Positions 56,880 to 64,000 of a DNA stretch of 64,000 nucleotides are shown here, piece after piece. Source of the stretch: Capitulum mitella (Eukaryota > Arthropoda > Thecostraca > Pollicipedomorpha > Pollicipedidae); the NCBI GenBank assembly GCA_030062745.1, contig CP099840.1, positions 32,577,101 through 32,641,100 on the forward strand. Direction: 5' to 3'. Each line of letters opens with the position of its first letter. Positions within the stretch are counted from its first letter, which is position 1. Made by a program: the position numbers and the translations under genes. The notes beneath the pieces were generated by a model. That model was not told where the DNA came from and made no database searches. It was given only the letters and a program-made list of their open reading frames with translations.

Positions 56880-57815
56880 GCGGACTTAAATGGAGTGCCG
56901 AGAAGACTCAACTGATGGTGCCGGGTAGTCCACAGAATCTGCGCAACATTCCATCTTTTACAGTGAAATTTCGTGGTTTCGACCTGTTGCCCATTCCCGA
57001 GGCCAAAAAATTTAGGACTGACATTCGACCACTCTATCAGCTGGGACTCTCACGTCTCTCTCGTTACTAGACGTTGCTTCGGAGCCCTGAGTGGTCTATT
57101 GCATCTGAGGAGCTACCTGCCGCCCACTGGCATCTCCGCGCTGGTCAGTGCCTTGGTGCTCTCACAGACCCGGCACTGCATTTCGTTATACGGTAATGGA
57201 ACTAAAAAAATCTGTCTCGGATCCCCAAAAATATGAACTTTGCAACGTAAGTCATCTTCGGCTGCGGAAAACACGACCATGTCTTGGTCTGCTTGAGAGG
57301 CTGGGCTGGCCCAGCGTGGAGAACTTAGCGATTCACCATACTCTTTATCTCGCACATAGAATGCGTCTTCTGGGTGGGCCCGAGGCGTTGGCATCTTCGT
57401 TTACGACTTGGCCGAGACGCGCGACAGGCACTCACGGCAGGATAATCGGCTTCGAATCCATCGGTCTCGCGCGGACTTGGGTAACAGCCGGCTCTGCTGC
57501 CGGACGGCCGCCCTTTGCAATGAATTACCGTCTGAGCTGTTAGACGTGCCAGTTTCATCTTTGAACCGCCATCTGGTGAATCACCCGCGTCGTGCACCTG
57601 AGGGACTGGCCACATATGTAAGAGTGATTTGACCGTGGGACTGCTTCTTTTTGCTTTTACTTCACTTGACCTCTTTTTGATTCGTTTCGTTTTATTTACC
57701 GACTAGAGGCATGAATAGCCCCTTGCTGTGTGTAGTGGACTCTGTATATAGTGTGTAGTTAATAAACCTTAATAAACGACCTTAATAAACGTCTAAATCT
57801 GAATCTGAATCATAG
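56880..57815 (+). pseudogene. 3' part of a non-LTR retrotransposon with its tail
   Basis: Frames shift several times but together read as a LINE-type polymerase C-terminal region: GSPQNLRNIPSFTVKF, then KNLGLTFDHSISWDSHVSLV, LSGLLHLRSYLPPTGISALV, LERLGWPSVENLAIHHTLYL and RQDNRLRIHRSRADLGNSRL. The last frame stops at 57630. An AT-rich 3'UTR follows with AATAAACCTTAATAAACG and ends in a short AATCTGAATCTGAATC tail, the simple-repeat end of this element class. It is 5'-truncated and inactive. It may be the same class as the fragment at 48.4 kb, but on the other strand. Confidence 0.85.
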
Positions 57816-58690
57816 TTGTCATTCTTATTTTCCCACTTACATACCCCTACTATTCGGCAAAAATGGCCCAGTGGCAAACCAACATATTGCACGTCCACAG
57901 TGTTGAAAACTTGGCTGAAAGCTGGGGACTGACGTCTCCCGCCCCCGCCCCATGGCTCCAGCGTCCCTCTCCCTGCGAATCAGTGCCTGCAGAGCGCAGT
58001 GGAAAAATGTAGGCAGAAAATCAGCCGAAAATGATTTTGAATGAATAAAGTCCGTGTCTGGAAAAATCTTGAAAATATTTTATTATCTCAATCTTATAGT
58101 GGAAGCAGGGATAAAGTTTGCCGTGTAGGGTAGAGTGGGGCAAAGCCACCCCATGGGGTGATGGGCTTCCGGATCCTGTCTCCAGTGTTTGAACTTTTGA
58201 CTAAAATTAAGATTGTGGAAAAATTGCCTTCTGTCGTTGCTGGACGGTTATGTTTGTGAACGCTTGCGATTATAAGGAGGAGGCGCAAGAAAGACAGCAA
58301 GTTTTGGGGCTATTTTTTGCCATTTTGGCTGCGTCTTCTTAACATAATGCCTTCCGGCGCTATTGCCAAGACATGCCGATGGATCAATTTAGCAATGCGT
58401 GTGCCAGCTGAAGACAAAAAGAAAAGTGACGAAAGTGGCACTCAAGTTTCGGAAACAGACCCATGCGTAAAGCAATGCGGCCCTCAAACAGAGACAAAAG
58501 AATCTGGGGCGCGCTCTGCCCGGTCAAAGATATAACAAGCGGTGGTTTTCTTTAACCATAACTCGGAAAGTTTTCATCCAAGTGGCACGACAAAAACATT
58601 TCTCAGCTCATCGAAGCAACACGAGTATTTTGAGTACCTGGGTAGAGGATTTGGTTTGGGTCATCACCGGTATTCTTCTGAGAGCAATTT
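57816..58690. other. Stretch without recognised features
   Basis: I see no gene or repeat. A 72-codon frame at 58317-58535 is rich in charged residues but has no recognisable domain or context. Confidence 0.5.
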
Positions 58691-58694
58691 AACG

Positions 58695-59545
58695 CATATC
58701 ATTTGTCACGTATCCCTATTTACGTACAAATGCGTGACAGTACTCTGCGCTCTAACATGTGTGCATGCTGCATAGCGTATCCCTTCATTCTCTTAGGGCG
58801 TTGGCTGTTCCATATTGCAAGGCAGCCTCATCATCCTCTTTTCCAGGGAAGAGCCGGAATTCCGTCGAACGTACAGACGGAGCGCATCCCGTGGTTTCGT
58901 AACAAAACAGCCTCCAGGCGGAATATGCTGATCCATGAGCCTCCAGCAAGGGTCGGTATTTAAACGGCACTGCCTGGGTAAAGGGTTCAGTCACCTGGCA
59001 GCCGCCAAAGAGAAATCTTCTCCCTTGCCAGCCGTTCCATCAAAAGGTGAGTTCAAAACTTGTCTTGTCTTCCTGTTACAGCACACGCACTTACGGCTCT
59101 TCTGGTCGTTCGTGCTCGTGCTAATGGCCGGCGCACTTCTATGGCGCGCTCGAGTCGAGTACTGTTCCGCCAATTTAACGTCATTAGAGAAGATGCTTGG
59201 AAGTTTCAACGAACTAGCACCATACAGCTTATGACGTCATGTTGCAACACCTGAATGCACAAAACTTACTCGTATGCTCGCTTTAGTGCTCAGCAATTAA
59301 CTTATCGTCGTAGTCCGAGGCGTCACCCTCCTTATCGCCGACGGTACCTGAGCTAGTCCACCAAAGCTTAGCATTTGTCAGATATCACCCGTTACGTACA
59401 AACACTTGGTAGTGGTTTACGTTCCAATATGCGTACCTGCTGCATGGCGTGTTTTCTCTTTCGTTTATGGCGTTGTCGCTGTTCCGCGTTGCAATGCAGC
59501 CTTCTCTTCTCTGCCAGGGAAGAGCCGAAATTGCCGTGACATTTT
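58695..59545 (+). repeat. Direct duplication upstream of the secreted-protein gene
   Basis: Copies at about 58695-58890 and 59370-59545 share CATTTGTCA, TTTACGTACAAA/GTTACGTACAAA, TGCTGCAT(A/G)GCGT, TTGCAA(G/T)GCAGCC and CCAGGGAAGAGCCG(G/A)AAT. They are well diverged. They lie 0.6-1.5 kb upstream of the signal-peptide exon. Confidence 0.7.
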
Positions 59546-60111
59546 GATACACATGTTAAGTTATGTACGGCTTACGTTTAAAAACCACTTAACGCTTGAG
59601 ACAGGAGAATGCTTTGTGCGATCCGTCAGAACGGTGGGAATGGTTCAGCCGCAGGCAAAGTCGAAGGCAGGGTATCAGATTTCTGCCGAGATAATTTGCT
59701 CGAAGCGACCGTTTCCTGCAAGAGATGTTTTTTTTTAACTGATCGATGTGAATGCTGGTACCGAGAAAAATCGGCAATAACATGGAGACATAGTTTCCTA
59801 ATAACAAACTGACCCTATGAACTTCCCTTTCCGCATATTTGCATAAAAAGTGTGTAAAGACGCTGGTGAGGACAACTGCTAAGGAACTTTGCGCAGCGCC
59901 TGGTAACTGCAGCGCCCAAGACGGCTCGTCCTATTTCCTAACCGACCGCAAGTCCACCCCCGTCTGCCCAATAAACTTTACACCCTTTCCAGTTCTTCCC
60001 CTCATAACCCGTACTCTTCTCCTCCCCAGCCCCATCATATCAATTGTGACGAGTACCTTAATAGCCTCGATGCCCGAGAATGTACTTGCATGTCGACACA
60101 ATGCAGTGCAA

Positions 60112-60117
60112 TATAAA
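60112..60117 (+). promoter_or_regulatory. Possible TATA box of the secreted-protein gene
   Basis: TATAAA starts 36 bases upstream of the A in TCAGATG. If used, transcription would start almost at the ATG, giving a near-zero leader. The splice-acceptor reading of the same bases competes with it. Confidence 0.3.
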
Positions 60118-60149
60118 GCCAAGCATATGTTCTGCCTTTGTCTTGTCAG

Positions 60150-60228
60150 ATGAGGCCTCTGTCGGTGGCGGTCTTGTTCAGCGTGGCTCTGGCACTGTTG
60201 AGTTGCGCCGATGCGGCGCATGAGAGAG
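60150..60228 (+). CDS. Secreted-protein exon A (signal peptide)
   Basis: ATG lies directly after a strong acceptor-like stretch (CTGCCTTTGTCTTGTCAG), so the exon may start at 60150 with 5'UTR further upstream. A TATAAA at 60112-60117 offers the other reading, a start site just before the ATG. The exon has a basic n-region, a hydrophobic core VAVLFSVALALLSC and an Ala-x-Ala-like end (CADAA). Phase at the end is 1. Confidence 0.75.
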
Positions 60229-62817
60229 GTAAGTTCCGTCGTTGATTGCTTAGAGGGAATTTTCCACCCGTCGCAGGTCTTTTCAGCTGAAATAACCAAG
60301 TTGTAAGCTGTAACCTGTAGACTCGGGAATCAGCCTGCAATAACCATGATGTTTCTAAAATCCATTTGAAGTCACGAAGTCATTTCCCGCGAATTTCCGC
60401 CACGTCATGTTTACATGTCCGCCAGCTTCCAACTCCTCGCAGCATTGTCATCAACGAATTAATGAATGAATCTTCCACGGGATATTATTTTTAGCTAGCC
60501 TTGTTTATCAACACTCGTGCTACGGCGCATTTTTACTTACGCTGGCCACGAGGGATCTGTTTCGAGCACCGTCTATCTGATCAAAAACTAAACGAGTTAG
60601 AGTAATTTCATAGAGCTAATTTCATAAAGTTAATCACATGATCATGCAGAAAATTTCAAAATTTTTCGAAGTTGCCAGATCCTCAGGTCAGGCCTCGCCG
60701 CCATAGTCGTCTAGTCGCTCTTCTACTGACTTGAAAAGAGCACAAGAACAGCCTGGATATGTTGATCTTTAAGGCAAAGTAAAATCCAGCTATCACATGT
60801 CGTTTACCAGAAAGTTCTACGGCTGCTCTTTTTCAGACGGACATTGGATCCCTCTCGTTGGTAGCAATACTAAACATCTCCCTTGGGGGGAGGGCTTGAG
60901 GTCCTGAAGGTGGAGTGGTACACTACATTTTTCAGTAACGGGCAAGCCTGACTAACATGGAGAAAGTGATCTGGCTGGTTTTTTCTGTTGTTGCCACGAA
61001 AGGGCTGCTCATTCAAAAGCATCTCTCAATTCAAGAATACACACGCTCGTTCATGTCTAAATACACGTAAACGCCACGCTTCTACGGCGTTTTATCCTCA
61101 GTAGTGCTATGCAGCATGACGTGGGTACCTGCATAAGCATATATTTTAATCAGTGTGTTTATGTGTGCGAATATGTGCGCTTATGCCTTTGTACAAGCAC
61201 GTACCCAGGATTTTCGGAGGGGGGGGCAACTATCAAATTTTGTCGTGTACGACTGTCATAAGACAAAATTTACAAGAAAAAGCAGCAATTTTATGTAATT
61301 TACCTCATGTTTAACGAACAGGCAACAAATAACGTTTATTTTTGCAACATATATATAACGACTATTCCGTATTCGTGAGAAATCGCCATTTGTCTAATGA
61401 GAACCGCTATGCTCAGGGGGGACATGGCCCCCATGACCCTCCCTCGGCTACATCGCTGGCGTTGTATGCGTGAGGTTGGTATGTATGTGTACAAAGTGTG
61501 TTCTGCTGTGTTTGTGTGTGTTTTTACGTCTGCATTTGTGTCTGTGCATATGCATATGTTTATCAGCCTCTTTACATATTACAGAGTTAAATGATATGCG
61601 TTAAACAGTTCCATTTCGTTTCGAACGAGATTTCTTGACATTTAAGTTTACTTGAATGACGTTCTGCCTTGGCCTCGATTTTAAATGTTTTTTGGGTGGA
61701 TGACGGTTGGCTGATTTCCATTAATTCTAGATTCGTTCATTGCAAGTCTGGTTAATGTTACCGCAAGGACTTGTTTGGGCGCCAAACCCCCCGGGAAGAA
61801 CCATGACCTTGATTCATTTATGATCAGTTGTTAATTGTGTGATGCAAACACATCGGAATTTATTCGTTGCAGAAATGTTTGAGCCTTAGGAGATTTCCAG
61901 TACAAATGTACCAGCGTTTTGGTCCCTAAGGGCCGTAATGAACACTGGCCGAATTCCGACACACCAACTGTTTTCAAAAAGCGTCTGTCGATATGTTACG
62001 ATTTCCAGTCTCGTAATGAGAAATCTTAAGGATGTTGACTTTGTTGCATTAAGTACTTTTACAAACCTTCTTTGAATGAAGCACCCTGTGCCTTGCAACC
62101 ATTTTACTTCTGGGCGGTCGTTAGGTGGCTTTGCCTTTGTCTGTCTGTTGTCAACGACAGTGTCATTAGCGAGCCGAGTGCAGCTGGCATTGCTTAGGAC
62201 ACCACTGACTTTCCTCGGTTTTCCTGAGTTAGCAATGTTTATTGACGTGACTGCCCCAAAACGCGATGGCAAGCGTCGGATGAGGGATTCACAGCACAAA
62301 AAATCAGTGTCAAATTGAAGCGTTTTTCTAGGTTTTCTTTTCCCGACTGAAACGAAATTCGTTACCACTCCATCGTTCATGATTGTGCACCGTTGGGCTT
62401 GGGTGACATCGCACGGCTCAGGTCACCAGTGCGCAGGACGGCAGCCGGCTTTGGTCAGCGGTCCAATGGCCGGGAGCCGCGGCGGCGCTGCGTCACTTCT
62501 GAGGCTGCCACCGCCGACCGCGCCGCTCGGCCGCCGGGACCAGAGCGGCGCCCGGCCCCGGCCGCGGGCCACCGGGCGCCCCGCCGCTGACCGCCCGTCC
62601 CCTGTCCTGCAGGCACACCGGAGCGCGACCGGCGCATGCTGGCCGTGTACAAGACAGACGTGGTGACAACCCTGACGGCCACCACCGTCACCAGTCTGTA
62701 CTCGTGCGCGTCCTTGGGCGACTCTGCCTCTACCGCGTGTAGTGGCCGTAGACGCCGTAGATCTCTGAAAAAGGGCATGGTCGCTGACGAAGAACTGCTA
62801 CCAAGGTAATTATGACG
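60150..62817 (+). CDS. Small secreted protein with Thr-rich core and polybasic GRRRRRS motif (two coding exons)
   Basis: The best model is join(60150..60228, 62613..62810), 91 aa; the span given here runs slightly past the stop. Exon A encodes MRPLSVAVLFSVALALLSCA plus DAAHER, a textbook signal peptide, and ends at GTAAGT. Exon B follows CCTGTCCTGCAG; the junction codon is Gly and frame is kept. The mature part has KTDVVTTLTATTVTSLYSCA, a Cys pair about 14 residues apart, the pentabasic motif ACSGRRRRRSLKK and a short acidic tail DEELLPR before TAA (62808-62810). The same bases CCAAG|GTAATT could instead be a donor, in which case coding continues beyond what I could find. Crustaceans have families of short secreted proteins with a Thr/Ser-rich stretch followed by a polybasic motif; I recall this only as a style, and no function is known. 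The basic run could be a furin-type cleavage site. Confidence 0.7.
60229..62612 (+). other. Intron of the secreted-protein gene
   Basis: This 2.4-kb GT-AG intron has a mobile-repeat opening (ACGTACCCAGGATTTTCGG plus a G run) at 61199-61227 and a GT-rich stretch at 61475-61560. The last 200 bases turn GC-rich. No further exon is seen. Confidence 0.6.
62613..62810 (+). CDS. Secreted-protein exon B (Thr-rich and polybasic part)
   Basis: The acceptor AG is at 62611-62612. The exon encodes TPERDRRMLAVYKTDVVTTL onward to LLPR and an in-frame TAA at 62808-62810. The upstream 250 bases are GC-rich (about 62420-62610), unlike the rest of the locus. Confidence 0.7.
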
Positions 62818-62819
62818 AT

Positions 62820-64000
62820 GACGGTTTTATACTCGGACTTGCGCCGCCGTCAGACGTGGCGACCCGGCAAGCAGAGGCTGCCGGTGGTCGCAAGGCATCG
62901 CCAGCCGAAACTGGCGATTGCGAACGCTGTCGCAGTCTCGCCGGTGGTGGTAGTCCAATTTGCCGATGTACAACATTCCTGTTTTTAATGCATGGCAAAA
63001 CCAAGACCCATGAACGTGTCAACACTGAGTGTCGCCGGAACCCTGTCGATGCAGTTTTCTCCATGCAACAGCGTAAATCTAATACTAAATTTGCTTGGAG
63101 ATCACGAGGCAGTTGTCCCGTTTACTCCATGATTTGCGACGTCCGTGCTTTGAACCGTGGTCGCGGACAGGGAAGGGGTATGCCGTGTGCATCTTTAGTT
63201 CATTTCAGTCCAGTTTATTATCAACCAGTCCAGACTGATGGCCTCGTATTCGACTGAAGTCACACGACAGACTTGAAGAAAAAGCAGAATCTCTCCAGTC
63301 ACAGGACCATTGCCAATAATCTCGGAGAAAAGGGGCCAAATCCGAAAATGCGTACCACCGCTACGCGCATTTTCGCAGTTAAACGGTTCTAGACCTACCC
63401 CAAGGCCCCATTCGCGCTCGTGATCGATTTCGTTCGCTGCCGTTACAGAAATGCGACTGCAGTCATCCGCCAGCATCGGTTCTTGTACAAACGCAATGTC
63501 CTTCAGGCACATTTAAACTCAATGCACACTTAGTAATCGTGAATAAAAGTAACTTATAATAAAAACCGTCACGAACGTAAACATCTGGCACCGGTTGGAT
63601 GCAGTCATGTTCTGAAGCAGCTTTCGCCCATTTCCCTTTTATTGCCCATGGCAGCACAGCTAGCCAACCAGCATTACACACTGCTCTATTTCGCACTGGA
63701 AACTGACCTGGGAAAGAGACTTGAAATGAAGCATATGAGAGAAGAGACTATGAAATGAAGTCATTCGAATGAGTCAAGAAAGCTTCTTTCAGCGGACGAA
63801 TTTATATCAAATTGGGCTGGTAACTATGCCGGAGGTGCCAAAGCAGTGTAGTAGCTCTCAACAGTTCATCCTCCACGCCAGCGGTGTCGAGCAGTGTCTA
63901 CAGTACGTTCAGCTAATAACGGCTAGCTAATAACGCTAATAGCTAATAATAACGTGTGGGTACGCGCACACTGCGTCGCCCCTCCTTTTGAGCATGCTCA
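62820..64000. other. Downstream region to the window end
   Basis: I cannot support a gene here. If the secreted-protein transcript splices at CCAAG|GTAATT, its next exon should start with one base completing an AGN codon, and I found no obvious candidate. A short TAATAACG/AGCTAATAA repeat lies at 63915-63955. Confidence 0.4.

Noticed and set aside
59839..60153. 104-codon frame ending at the signal-peptide exon
   Set aside because: It overlaps the candidate TATA box and 5' region of the secreted-protein gene and has no motif.
61886..62380. 164-codon frame on the - strand inside the secreted-protein intron
   Set aside because: No domain, no splice or promoter support; its length is within chance for this composition.
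62455..62778. 107-codon frame on the - strand opposite exon B
   Set aside because: It is antisense to the supported exon and GC-rich flank.

Overview
The window is nuclear DNA from an animal, most likely an arthropod. The genes have GT-AG introns and long non-coding stretches. The repeats include decayed non-LTR retrotransposons, fold-back elements and minisatellites. A crustacean such as a barnacle would fit the GC-rich, CCGG-rich composition and the style of the secreted protein at 60-63 kb, but the species is inferred, not shown. There is no bacterial-style operon, rRNA, CRISPR array or convincing tRNA.

Three genes can be supported by reading splice junctions. (1) A HIG1-domain gene on the + strand (2893-8812, two coding exons, 103 aa), a small inner-mitochondrial-membrane protein of the respiratory chain. 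(2) A large gene on the - strand (35420-10746, eight coding exons, 1006 aa) encoding an MBD5/MBD6-type protein, the family of Drosophila six-banded (sba). It has a long polyQ N-terminus, an MBD split between two exons, a basic CNHRRK motif, a long low-complexity middle and a PWWP domain split between two exons. All seven junctions keep frame. Genes 1 and 2 converge tail to tail across about 1.9 kb. (3) A small secreted-protein gene on the + strand (60150-62817), with a signal-peptide exon and a second exon that ends in a pentabasic GRRRRRS motif and an in-frame stop.

Layout: 1-2.87 kb is a CpG-free, TG/CA-rich tract followed by a CTGT-rich stretch upstream of HIGD1. The HIGD1 intron (3-8.6 kb) holds dispersed repeats. 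From about 9.5 to 35.5 kb the DNA is very GC- and CpG-rich and matches the MBD gene almost exactly; its introns carry several minisatellites. From 35.5 to 60 kb the window is gene-poor. It contains inverted-repeat elements (36.45-37.6 kb, 51.8 kb, 53.6-56.5 kb), a duplicated 0.5 kb repeat (39-40 kb), a second CpG-depleted block (42.1-44.5 kb) and two non-LTR retrotransposon fragments (48.4 and 56.9-57.8 kb). From 60 to 63 kb lies the secreted-protein gene.

The most unusual signals are the two CpG-null blocks set against a CpG-dense gene, the reconstructed MBD5/6 gene with its expanded polyQ and large introns, the fold-back element whose arms are 15-bp minisatellites, and the small polybasic secreted protein.
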